Origin: Puniceicoccales bacterium
GTDB taxonomy: Bacteria > Verrucomicrobiota > Verrucomicrobiia > Opitutales > Oceanipulchritudinaceae
DNA: 6,765 nt
NCBI GenBank assembly: GCA_030595525.1
Contig: JAUVDD010000092.1
Coordinates: 1-6,765, forward strand
Direction: 5' to 3'
Shown one piece after another: positions 1 through 6,765 of the stretch (positions within the stretch are counted from its first letter, which is position 1; each line of letters opens with the position of its first letter). The translations under genes and the position numbers were made by a program. Below the pieces are notes generated by a model. It did not search any database. It worked only from the letters and a program-made list of their open reading frames with translations, and was not told where the DNA came from.

Positions 1-2503
1 CGTGCTTAGGGTATCTGCCGAACAACTCTTTTCGGATACTCGGGTACTGTCCTTCCCAAAATCCATCCAGATCATCCGTGATCTGAACTGGCCGGCCGTT
101 TGGTGCCAGCAATTCTATTCTCAGCCGACATTTCCCCTGACAGATTGATAAGCTATCCCCCTTAACATCATACAATTGCTGTATTCTGGCAGAAATCACA
201 ACGGTCCCGTCTTCTTCAAAACGAAGCTTCGGATTACCCTTGCTGGTGAGCGGGAATCTTACCGGTACATACTCATCCAACAAAGGAATAATTGAATCCG
301 GTAACCAGCTTTTCAATATGGGCAGGACGGGGCGATCTTTCACCTCCTTGTAAGAAGTTGCGTTCTCGCAGATCTGCTCGATGAAAATCAGCCGATCCTC
401 CTCAGAAATTGGCTTAATTTCCCATTCAGGAAAATACTTCGCCAAAACATTGGTCCGGCGAATCCAGTTCTCTGCCTCCTGGTCCCATTTTTTAAGAATC
501 CAGCCGTGTAAATGGATGTTTTTGGCAAGCAGTGATGCAGCCCTTTCTGGGTCCGGTTCGCCGGTCGACTTTTCCCGCAACACCAGGTCGCGGAAAACAA
601 CCTGCTCTACCCGCTCCACCCGCCGTCGGACTGGATCCAGGCGCTCACTGTCACTGGAAACCAGTTCCCCGGGGAAAACCTCCTCTAGCCAGTCTTCCTG
701 AATAGCGGTGATTCCTCCGAGAAATAATGTAGCCTCTCCCTTCATCTCTCGTTCTGCCATTTCGGCGGCTACAAACAGGGCAGCATCCTCAACAACCGTG
801 TCCCGCTGCAGAATTCCGCCTCGGTTGTGTACCATCCGGCACCTTAGCGTTCCGCGATCTACCCGCATTCCAAGGTGATCTGCATATCCGGTTAACAGAC
901 TTTTGGCGAAACCGCTCGGATTGATGGTATGATCGACAACATCTTTTTTAACCAGGCGATCCAATTGTTGATATACGCGCATGGCCTGTCGCAGGGATTG
1001 GGCATGAACACCCCACTCCCGGCAAAAACCCATGTCTCCGCCGGCCCGGGCTACTTTATGCCAAACCAAAACCGCCTTCAATAAATCCGATACGCCCTCC
1101 GCTGCTTCCCACCAGCTTTCCCGTTCGGCGGATTTTCTCTTATCTGACAGGGGTAAAATGATATTTCTACCCTCAGAAAGGGCGATGGCCGCCAAAACAA
1201 GATCCGTGCAACCATACTGATTAGCGGCAACCAGCATTCGACTGAACCGGGGATGCAGAGGATAGCGCACCATTTCCTTTCCAATTGCAGTAATCTGGTC
1301 CCCTTTAAGCGCACCCAGCTCCTGCAGCAGTTCCCTGGCATGAGAGTCCGATTCAGCGGGCGGTTTTTCAAACCATGGAAATTCCTTATCCTGTTCTTGT
1401 GAAGCAAGTTGTAGAATTGCTTCACTTAAATCCAGTCGTCTGATTTCGGGTTCCGTGAAGGCTGGTCTGTGCTCATGGTCACGCTGGCTCCACATCCTGT
1501 AACAACACCCGGGCGCAACCCGGCCTGCCCGGCCCGCTCTCTGATCGGCGCTGGCCCGGCTGATTTTTGTCGTCAGCAGTGTGTTTACACCCCTCCTGGG
1601 ATCGAAATCCGGCATTTTTGCCAATCCCGAATCAACAACTGTCTGAATTGCGGGCAACGTCAGGGATGTTTCTGCGATATTAGTAGCCACAATAACCCTT
1701 GGCCGGTTTCCCTTTCTCACGGCACTGTCTTGAGCGTTAGCATCCAGTTCGCCGTGAAGTGGAAGAACCTCCCAGCCACGTGTTTCTCGCAGGTTGGAAA
1801 TTGCTTCAACCGAACGGTTAATTTCATACTTGCCCGGCATGAACAATAGAAAATCAGGCGAGGCACCATCGCGTATTGCGGATTTCACCGTATCGGCTGC
1901 TCGGTCCCAAATCGGCATTTGTTCACTGCCGGAAGTATACTTTATCTCCACAGGGAATTGTCGACCTTCGCTTTCTAAAACGGTACTTTCCCGCAAATAT
2001 TCACCCAGCCCGGAAGTTTCCAGGGTGGCTGACAAAATACCTATTTGCCCGGCCCATCCTTCATTCTGCCTCAGGGTGGCCAAGCCCAGGCAGATATCTC
2101 CTTCCAGATGACGTTCGTGAAACTCATCGAAAAGAATTGCACCAACACCACTCATGGAATCTCCGGAAACCAGCCTTCTGAGCAGCAGGCCTTCTGTGAC
2201 ATAAAAAATCCGTGTTTTTTTGGAAACTTTCGAATCGAAGCGGATCTGGTAGCCCACCGATGATCCCAGCGGCTCCTCCAATTCCTCTGCAACCCTTTTG
2301 GCAAGCAATCTCGCCGCCATTCGCCGAGGTTGAAGAACAATTATACTTTTTTCCTTATTAAACCCGTTCCAGTCATACAAAAACCGCGGAACACGCGTAG
2401 ATTTACCCGATCCCGTAGGGGCACGAAGAATAAAATTCCTTCTTAAATCCCAAGCTTGCTCCAACTCGTGGCGGATCGTATCTATTGGCAATGGATCGGG
2501 CAT
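1..2503 (-). CDS. hrpB: ATP-dependent helicase HrpB (3' end cut by window edge)
   Basis: This is a DEAH/RHA-family NTP-dependent helicase of the HrpB type, a cytoplasmic protein whose physiological substrate is not well established. I translated the reverse strand by hand: 834 codons stay open from the ATG at 2503-2501 to base 1. Visible motifs, in order, are Walker A PTGSGKST (residues 29-36), motif Ia QPRRMAAR (58-65), motif II DEFH (126-129, the usual HrpB variant of DEAH), motif III SAT (158-160), motif V ATNIAETSLT (273-282) and motif VI QRAGRAGR (321-328). The last visible residues, ending FGRYPKH, match the very end of HrpB proteins, so I infer that only about ten codons are missing. 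An in-frame TAG lies two codons upstream of the ATG, so the start can only be this ATG or the adjacent GTG (2506-2504). I see no clear Shine-Dalgarno sequence. It is divergent from mnmE. The family call is firm; the cellular role is not. Confidence 0.93.
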   Translation of the reverse strand, partial: MPDPLPIDTIRHELEQAWDLRRNFILRAPTGSGKSTRVPRFLYDWNGFNKEKSIIVLQPRRMAARLLAKRVAEELEEPLGSSVGYQIRFDSKVSKKTRIFYVTEGLLLRRLVSGDSMSGVGAILFDEFHERHLEGDICLGLATLRQNEGWAGQIGILSATLETSGLGEYLRESTVLESEGRQFPVEIKYTSGSEQMPIWDRAADTVKSAIRDGASPDFLLFMPGKYEINRSVEAISNLRETRGWEVLPLHGELDANAQDSAVRKGNRPRVIVATNIAETSLTLPAIQTVVDSGLAKMPDFDPRRGVNTLLTTKISRASADQRAGRAGRVAPGCCYRMWSQRDHEHRPAFTEPEIRRLDLSEAILQLASQEQDKEFPWFEKPPAESDSHARELLQELGALKGDQITAIGKEMVRYPLHPRFSRMLVAANQYGCTDLVLAAIALSEGRNIILPLSDKRKSAERESWWEAAEGVSDLLKAVLVWHKVARAGGDMGFCREWGVHAQSLRQAMRVYQQLDRLVKKDVVDHTINPSGFAKSLLTGYADHLGMRVDRGTLRCRMVHNRGGILQRDTVVEDAALFVAAEMAEREMKGEATLFLGGITAIQEDWLEEVFPGELVSSDSERLDPVRRRVERVEQVVFRDLVLREKSTGEPDPERAASLLAKNIHLHGWILKKWDQEAENWIRRTNVLAKYFPEWEIKPISEEDRLIFIEQICENATSYKEVKDRPVLPILKSWLPDSIIPLLDEYVPVRFPLTSKGNPKLRFEEDGTVVISARIQQLYDVKGDSLSICQGKCRLRIELLAPNGRPVQITDDLDGFWEGQYPSIRKELFGRYPKH

Positions 2504-2513
2504 CACCTATCGA
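2485..2513 (+). promoter_or_regulatory. possible sigma-70-like promoter for mnmE
   Basis: TTGGCA (2485-2490) is one base from the -35 consensus. It is followed after 17 bases by TATCGA (2508-2513), which shares only TAT with the -10 consensus. It points toward mnmE and would start transcription near 2520, overlapping the first codons of the divergent hrpB. The -10 match is poor, so this is only a candidate. Confidence 0.18.
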
Positions 2514-2584
2514 TAAGCTTTTGTGGAGGAAAAAGAAAAGCAAAAGATGTTGCCTCTAAACAGTTTTCAATTCCCCTGTTTCCT

Positions 2585-3934
2585 ATGACAGCCGATACGA
2601 TTGTCGCTCCAGCAACCGCCAACGGTGAAGCCGCCCTGGCCGTGATTCGCGTATCCGGACCCGCTGTTCCCGTCTTGGCACAGGCTATTTTCGCGAAAAC
2701 TCCCCCACCCCGTCGGGTCACGTTGGGCAACTATACGTCCCTGGAGGGTGAAATTATCGACTCCCTGGTTTATGTCCTCTACGCGGATAAAAAATCCTAC
2801 ACGGGTGAGCATCTGCTGGAATTAAACCCTCATGGAAATCCCTGGTTGGTCCGAAAAATCCTGGACGACTTAATATCTCGGGGATGCCGACTGGCTGAAG
2901 CTGGTGAATTTACTCGCCGGGCATTTCTTAACGGAAAACTGGACCTAAGCCAGGCAGAGGCAGTAGTACAGGTCATTCAGGCTCGCTCGGACAGGGCCCT
3001 TCAGACGGCTCGTCGGCAGCTTGCTGGATCTGTTGGGCGGGCCGTTAACTCACTGGTGGACAGTCTGTTACAAATTACTGCTGCGCTGGAGGCTTATATA
3101 GATTTTCCCGAGGAAGATCTTCCTCCTGAGGATTCTGCGGGTCCCTCAAATTCCCTGAGGAACCTCATCGCAGAAATGGATTATTTAATTGCCACAAGGC
3201 AGTATTCCTCACTTCTGCATGATGGTGTTAAGTGTGTCATTTTGGGTGAACCCAATGTCGGAAAATCCAGTCTATTAAATGCCCTTACCGGCGAAGACCG
3301 GGTAATTGTCTCCGCTGAACCGGGCACCACCAGGGATTATGTGGAGGAACGAATTCACGTTGGTCCATATCTCTTGCGGATAATCGACACCGCCGGCATC
3401 CATGATGCGACCTCTGATCTCGAGGAACAGGGAATTCACCGCTCTCTGCAGCAAATTGAATCAGCTGACCTTCTGTTGGTTGTCCTCGATTCAACCCGAC
3501 AGTCCCCCACCCTGCCGGATGTCGTAATTGATGCACTCCACGAGAATAATACCGTTATTGTTGAAAATAAAACCGATCTTGTAATTTCACCCATACTCGA
3601 AGGGTTTGCTGCTTCATGTCCTCATGTTCGCATTTCAGCTTCAAAACATACCGGTTTGGATGAATTGAGATCCGCCATTTTAAACGCGCTGGAGGATGGT
3701 CTGCTTATTCCTGATGAAAGTGCCGTGATTGTTTCCGCAAGGCACGCCTCTGCCCTGCAGGATGCAAAGGTTTCTCTGGGGAATGCGCTTAACAACCTTA
3801 ATAAAAATTCTCCTGCAGAGCTCGCCGCCTCTGATCTACATGCGGCTATTCAATCCATGGGCGCCATTACGGGTAAAATCGATAATGAGGATATGCTTGA
3901 TCATCTGTTTAACCAGTTTTGCATTGGTAAGTAG
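2585..3934 (+). CDS. mnmE: tRNA uridine-5-carboxymethylaminomethyl modification GTPase MnmE
   Basis: MnmE is a folate-binding, G-protein half of the cytoplasmic MnmE-MnmG complex that modifies wobble U34 of tRNAs reading certain two-codon sets. The 449-residue product has the usual family length. The N-terminal folate domain starts DTIVAPAT and continues through IRVSG (21-25) and YTGEHLLEL (72-80). The family signature GEFTRRAFLNGKLDLSQAEA spans about 107-126. The inserted G domain shows G1 GEPNVGKSS (221-229), the TTR of G2 (248-250), G3 DTAG (268-271), G4 NKTD (328-331) and G5 SAS (351-353). The helical domain closes with the C-terminal CIGK (446-449), which contains the conserved cysteine. 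The frame is open from 2456, but homology begins at the ATG at 2585; the upstream 43 codons look like non-coding sequence and overlap the hrpB start. No Shine-Dalgarno sequence precedes 2585; the nearest GGAGG is far upstream at 2525-2529. mnmG follows almost directly, indicating an operon. Confidence 0.96.
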   Translation: MTADTIVAPATANGEAALAVIRVSGPAVPVLAQAIFAKTPPPRRVTLGNYTSLEGEIIDSLVYVLYADKKSYTGEHLLELNPHGNPWLVRKILDDLISRGCRLAEAGEFTRRAFLNGKLDLSQAEAVVQVIQARSDRALQTARRQLAGSVGRAVNSLVDSLLQITAALEAYIDFPEEDLPPEDSAGPSNSLRNLIAEMDYLIATRQYSSLLHDGVKCVILGEPNVGKSSLLNALTGEDRVIVSAEPGTTRDYVEERIHVGPYLLRIIDTAGIHDATSDLEEQGIHRSLQQIESADLLLVVLDSTRQSPTLPDVVIDALHENNTVIVENKTDLVISPILEGFAASCPHVRISASKHTGLDELRSAILNALEDGLLIPDESAVIVSARHASALQDAKVSLGNALNNLNKNSPAELAASDLHAAIQSMGAITGKIDNEDMLDHLFNQFCIGK

Positions 3935-3943
3935 TTGATACAT

Positions 3944-5854
3944 ATGACTTTATACATGTCTAATAGTTTTGACATCATTATTTGTGGAGCCGGTCACGCC
4001 GGCTGTGAAGCAGCTCTTGCCGCTGCTCGAATGGGTGTGCGTACCCTCCTTATTACCGGGAATATTGATACTGTCGCCCAGATGTCCTGTAACCCGTCCA
4101 TCGGCGGTCTGGCCAAGGGGCACATGGTTCGTGAGATTGATGCACTTGGTGGAGAAATGGCCACCAATGCCGACCTGACCTCCATCCAGTTCAGGCTCCT
4201 CAATGCGTCCAAGGGTCCTGCCGTTCAGGCCTGCCGGACACAATGCGACAAGAAGGCTTATCAATTCAGACTTAAGCATACACTTGAGTTAACCCCCAAC
4301 CTTTCAATCTTTCAGGCAGTCGTCACCGGTTTGATTTACAGATCTGGTAAAGTCGTGGGTGTCCATACTCAGCTCGGTGTGGATTTCTCCGCAAATGCGG
4401 TTATTGTGACCACCGGTACTTTTTTACGAGCACTCATGCATATTGGTCGGTCCAAGTCCGAAGGTGGTCGGATGGGTGATTTCAGCGCCAAGACGCTCTC
4501 TCATTCCTTTATTAATGCGGGAATAGAGCTTTCCCGCCTGAAAACAGGAACCCCGTGTCGTCTCCTGGGCAGCTCCATTGATTTTTCTAAGCTGATCCCG
4601 CAACACGGTGATCCCCTGCCCGCCTTATTCGGTTTTTATGATACTCGCTCAGATGAACCATTGTTCCACGTGGAACATGGCAAGCGGGTTTTCTCTAAAA
4701 AATTCCACGAGTTAATGTTCCACGTGGAACATCCTGGCCAAATCCGAACCGGCTGGGTGCCGGGAAACGACCAGGTTCCATGCTGGGAAGCCAACACCAC
4801 AGAGGAAACGCATCAGATAATTCAGGATAACCTGCATAAGTCCGCTTTGTATGGAGGAGAAATCACGGGAACCGGACCCCGTTACTGTCCTTCAATTGAG
4901 GATAAAGTCGTTAGATTCTGCGATAAGGACCAACATAAGCTCTTTATTGAACCAGAAGGACGACATACCGATGAATGGTATATAAACGGTTTATCAACCA
5001 GCCTGCCTTTCGATGTTCAGGAAAAAATGCTTCATTCGATCCCCGGACTGGAGCATGCCCATATGCTGAGACCCGCATACGCGGTCGAATATGATTTTGC
5101 ACAACCCACACAGCTGTTTGCCTCACTTGAATCAAAGAAAGTGGAAAACCTGTTTTTCGCAGGACAAATTAACGGAACATCCGGTTATGAGGAAGCTGCC
5201 GCGCAAGGTCTTGTTGCGGGAATTAACGCTGTTTTAAAAATCCGGGGAGAAAATCCGGTCACAATCGGCCGAGAAACCGCTTACATAGGGGTTTTAATCG
5301 ACGATCTCGTAACCAAGGGAACAACGGAACCATACCGCATGTTTACCTCTCGGGCTGAGCACAGGCTGCTCTTCAACCACGGTTCAGCAGAAATCAGGCT
5401 TCTTCCAATTGTTGAGCAACTCAACCTTATTCCTGAAGATCGCCTGAAACGGATCCAGAAAAAAAAAGCCCGCATCGAACACTGGGTTGATAAGTTTGAA
5501 CGAGAAACACGACCGGGAGGCACCTGGGGAGATTTTATCCGCAGGGCAGGGGACAAGGAAGAATTACCGTCTGAATTTCTTTCCGAAATGGAAACCGTAC
5601 GTGAAGAAGTCCTCTATCGGGTTTTGTATAAAGGTTACCTTGCTCGTGAGCTGAGAACCATCGCAAAACTAGCCAAGGTCGATAGGATACAGATTCCAAG
5701 AGATTTCAATTTCAAGACCGTTAAAGGGCTGCGTAATGAGTCGGCTCAAAAGCTAGCCGAAGTACAGCCACACACGCTGGGTCAGGCTTCTCGCATATCC
5801 GGTGTCAATCCAACGGATATTACCATTTTAATGATTACTCTTGGCCGCAAGTAA
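3944..5854 (+). CDS. mnmG: tRNA uridine-5-carboxymethylaminomethyl modification enzyme MnmG (GidA), carrying two internal parS-like sites
   Basis: MnmG is the FAD-dependent partner of MnmE in wobble-uridine modification. With the ATG at 3944 it has 636 residues. Seen in order: the FAD-binding GAGHAG (15-20); the conserved [13 protein letters not shown] with its cysteine; [15 protein letters not shown], with the second conserved cysteine at 315; [28 protein letters not shown] (405-422); and [23 protein letters not shown], where His473 replaces the more usual Tyr. Against the E. coli protein as I recall it, residues 232-276 are about 36 longer than the equivalent loop. That extra stretch holds two FHVEH peptides encoded by parS-like palindromes. 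The start is uncertain: TTG 3935, directly after the mnmE stop, ATG 3944 and ATG 3956 are all in frame, and none has a good Shine-Dalgarno sequence. The 9-base gap to mnmE argues for co-transcription. rsmG, a common next gene, is not found downstream. Confidence 0.96.
   Translation: MTLYMSNSFDIIICGAGHAGCEAALAAARMGVRTLLITGNIDTVAQMSCNPSIGGLAKGHMVREIDALGGEMATNADLTSIQFRLLNASKGPAVQACRTQCDKKAYQFRLKHTLELTPNLSIFQAVVTGLIYRSGKVVGVHTQLGVDFSANAVIVTTGTFLRALMHIGRSKSEGGRMGDFSAKTLSHSFINAGIELSRLKTGTPCRLLGSSIDFSKLIPQHGDPLPALFGFYDTRSDEPLFHVEHGKRVFSKKFHELMFHVEHPGQIRTGWVPGNDQVPCWEANTTEETHQIIQDNLHKSALYGGEITGTGPRYCPSIEDKVVRFCDKDQHKLFIEPEGRHTDEWYINGLSTSLPFDVQEKMLHSIPGLEHAHMLRPAYAVEYDFAQPTQLFASLESKKVENLFFAGQINGTSGYEEAAAQGLVAGINAVLKIRGENPVTIGRETAYIGVLIDDLVTKGTTEPYRMFTSRAEHRLLFNHGSAEIRLLPIVEQLNLIPEDRLKRIQKKKARIEHWVDKFERETRPGGTWGDFIRRAGDKEELPSEFLSEMETVREEVLYRVLYKGYLARELRTIAKLAKVDRIQIPRDFNFKTVKGLRNESAQKLAEVQPHTLGQASRISGVNPTDITILMITLGRK
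4662..4677. promoter_or_regulatory. parS: parS-like ParB-binding site, copy 1 (inside mnmG)
   Basis: TGTTCCACGTGGAACA is a perfect 16-bp palindrome. It is a symmetrical form of the chromosomal parS consensus TGTTNCACGTGAAACA, and the same G-containing arm occurs in Pseudomonas parS sites. parS nucleates ParB (Spo0J) loading for origin segregation and SMC recruitment. The site lies in the mnmG coding frame and, with its flanks, encodes Leu-Phe-His-Val-Glu-His (residues 240-245). The identity of the motif is seen; ParB binding here is inferred. No parB is in the window. Confidence 0.85.
4716..4731. promoter_or_regulatory. parS: parS-like ParB-binding site, copy 2 (inside mnmG)
   Basis: This is a second identical TGTTCCACGTGGAACA. 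The dyad extends one base each way (4715-4732, A...T) to 18 bp. It lies 54 bp from copy 1 and in the same codon phase, encoding Met-Phe-His-Val-Glu-His (residues 258-263). The surrounding bases differ from those of copy 1, so the shared unit is the palindrome itself. Two perfect 16-mers within 70 bp cannot reasonably be chance, which strengthens the parS call for both. Confidence 0.86.
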
Positions 5855-5967
5855 TTGTTGTTCAATCATTTATGGCAGGGTGGTTTTGTTTAAACCTCGC
5901 TAAAGTCCTGAATTCGTAACGAATTTGTTACACAAAATGCGGTTGCCAAAACCAGGCATGTTACAAA
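5855..5967. other. intergenic stretch with overlapping short inverted repeats
   Basis: No coding frame is credible here. Two short dyads overlap: AATTCG-TAA-CGAATT (5911-5925) and GTAAC-gaattt-GTTAC (5916-5931). The heptamer TGTTACA occurs at 5926-5932 and again at 5959-5965, the second followed by AGTGACAC. These could be an operator for the adjacent response regulator, but the arms are short and no regulator is identified. The AT-rich hairpin lacks a following T-run, so it is not a convincing intrinsic terminator for mnmG. Confidence 0.3.
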
Positions 5968-6605
5968 GTGACACAAATCATTCAAATATGTAATGCAGCA
6001 AAACGCATATTGGTAGTCGATGACGAACCTGATGTAACGGCCCTGGTCTCCTATAGGTAAACCCGGGAAGGCTACGATATTGCTGCAATTAATGACCCGC
6101 TTCAGATCAAGGGGAAGGCACGGGCATTTAATCCAGATTTATTTGTTCTTGATATCATGATGCCGGATTTGGACGGTTTGAAAATCTGTCGGATGATACG
6201 TACAGACAAAAAAATGAAATCTGTTCCGATCATTTTCCTGACGGCCAGGGGCGAAATAGAGGACAGGATAAGGGGATTGGAATTCTGGTGCAGATAATTA
6301 TTTATCTAAACCGTTTGATACCAAAGAGTTAGCGCTAAGGAACGGACTTATTTTCAAACGACTGTCCCAGAATTCAGCTTCTGATAAGAAGCAAATAACC
6401 GTCGCCGACATCACGCTGGACGAAGAGTTGCATTCCGTAACACTCGCCGGAAACGAGGTGGAATTATGACACCAAAACAGAAACCAGAACAGTTGATACA
6501 CACATACGACGATTAAGGGAAAAGCTACTGGAGCGTTCCTCGCTCATCGAAACGGTGCGCGGAGTAGGATACAGAATAAATGAACCCGATAACCGAGAGA
6601 TGTAG
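5968..6605 (+). pseudogene. decayed OmpR/PhoB-family response regulator
   Basis: In life this would be a two-component DNA-binding response regulator. The receiver domain reads KRILVVDDEPDV (from 6001), then the phosphoacceptor Asp (6151-6153) in LDIMMPDLDG, the conserved Thr in FLTAR (6241-6243) and the Lys in SKPF (6308-6310). The frame is broken by TAA at 6058-6060, in the context YR-stop-TREGY, where Leu is expected, and by an extra base near 6283-6287 within GLEL-GAD. It shifts again after NEVEL (6467), and TPKQ resumes one frame over. It then jumps to [15 protein letters not shown]...[10 protein letters not shown], the end of the winged-helix domain, which ends at TAG 6603-6605. About 40 codons of that domain are missing between TPKQ and TRTVD. 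No good start is visible; GTG 5968 is the nearest in-frame candidate. Several independent lesions point to real decay rather than one sequencing error. Confidence 0.88.
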
Positions 6606-6610
6606 TTGTT

Positions 6611-6765
6611 TTGTCATTACTTTTAATCATAGCAATCGCCGCCTGTTTTGTGTTGATCTGGAGGCTGATTTCCACCAATAAAGTAGTTACTCAGCTGATA
6701 CATTCTACCAGGACTTCTGAGCCGGTAATTCTACCGGAGAAAAGCATCATCGGAAGACAGCCCGG
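6611..6765 (+). CDS. membrane protein start, probably sensor histidine kinase N-terminus (cut by window edge)
   Basis: The frame is open from a TAA at 6590-6592 to the end of the window. It encodes a strongly hydrophobic helix (LSLLLIIAIAACFVLIW) followed by a basic, polar stretch beginning RLISTNK. One N-terminal membrane helix directly downstream of an OmpR/PhoB-type regulator is the usual position and shape of a PhoR-like sensor kinase, but no kinase motif lies within the window. The start is uncertain: TTG 6611 is the only likely codon, and the ATG at 6600 is in another frame and leads straight to a stop. As the regulator before it is dead, this gene may also be damaged. Confidence 0.42.
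   Translation, partial: MSLLLIIAIAACFVLIWRLISTNKVVTQLIHSTRTSEPVILPEKSIIGRQP

Noticed and set aside
1772..1787. A parS-like core CACGTG inside hrpB
   Set aside because: Beyond the hexamer core only two flanking bases match (8 of 16), as expected by chance.
381..2263. Several plus-strand open frames of 60-130 codons across the first 2.3 kb
   Set aside because: They lie antisense to one continuous, motif-rich hrpB frame and show no recognisable protein features.
1..2503. hrpB as a frameshifted pseudogene, because only short minus-strand frames end within the window
   Set aside because: Hand translation gives one uninterrupted frame from 2503 to base 1. Its terminating stop simply lies beyond the left edge.
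2456..2584. A longer mnmE starting 43 codons upstream
   Set aside because: MnmE homology begins at MTADTIVAPAT (2585). The upstream residues resemble no folate-domain sequence and overlap the start of hrpB.
4701..4716. A third, degenerate parS between the two perfect copies (TTCCACG at 4703-4709)
   Set aside because: Only the left arm matches; about 9 of 16 bases agree, and the right arm lacks the palindrome.
5911..5932. An intrinsic terminator for the mnmEG operon
   Set aside because: The stem is six AT-rich base pairs and is not followed by a T-run.
5926..5934. A DnaA box or oriC next to mnmG (TGTTACACA)
   Set aside because: One mismatch to the relaxed consensus, no cluster of boxes and no AT-rich unwinding tract; a similar single match occurs in the pseudogene.
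6298..6501. A minus-strand 67-codon frame
   Set aside because: It is antisense to the response regulator remnant, whose receiver and winged-helix residues are clear on the plus strand.

Overview
The window comes from a bacterial chromosome of intermediate G+C content. It holds four gene-scale units plus one short site pair that stands out. The genes look verrucomicrobial (perhaps an Opitutae/Puniceicoccales-like lineage). I base that on the texture of MnmG and MnmE and on recalled family sequences, not on a search, so treat the placement as a weak inference.

Bases 1-2503 (minus strand) encode almost all of an HrpB-type DEAH/RHA helicase. The frame stays open off the left edge, and only a few C-terminal codons appear to be missing. 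Head-to-head with it, after an 81-base gap, the plus strand carries mnmE (2585-3934). mnmG follows (about 3944-5854), nearly abutting mnmE. Their products form the MnmE-MnmG complex, which installs the aminomethyl or carboxymethylaminomethyl group on U34 of certain tRNAs.

The most striking feature lies inside mnmG: two perfect copies of the 16-bp palindrome TGTTCCACGTGGAACA, at 4662-4677 and 4716-4731. This is a fully symmetrical form of the ParB-binding centromere site parS. Both copies sit in an apparent 36-residue insertion in MnmG, 54 bp apart and in the same codon phase, so each is translated as Phe-His-Val-Glu-His. This coding region therefore appears to serve as a chromosome-segregation centromere as well. 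In many bacteria the mnmE-mnmG region lies near oriC and next to rsmG-parA-parB, which fits.

Downstream of mnmG, where rsmG (gidB) is often found, there is instead a roughly 115-base non-coding stretch. After it comes the decayed remnant of an OmpR/PhoB-family response regulator (about 5968-6605), with an in-frame stop, at least two further frame changes and a deletion in the DNA-binding domain. An open frame begins just after it and runs off the right edge. It encodes one hydrophobic helix and resembles the start of the partner sensor kinase. Locally, then, a dead or dying two-component system sits beside a housekeeping tRNA-modification operon that carries centromere sites.
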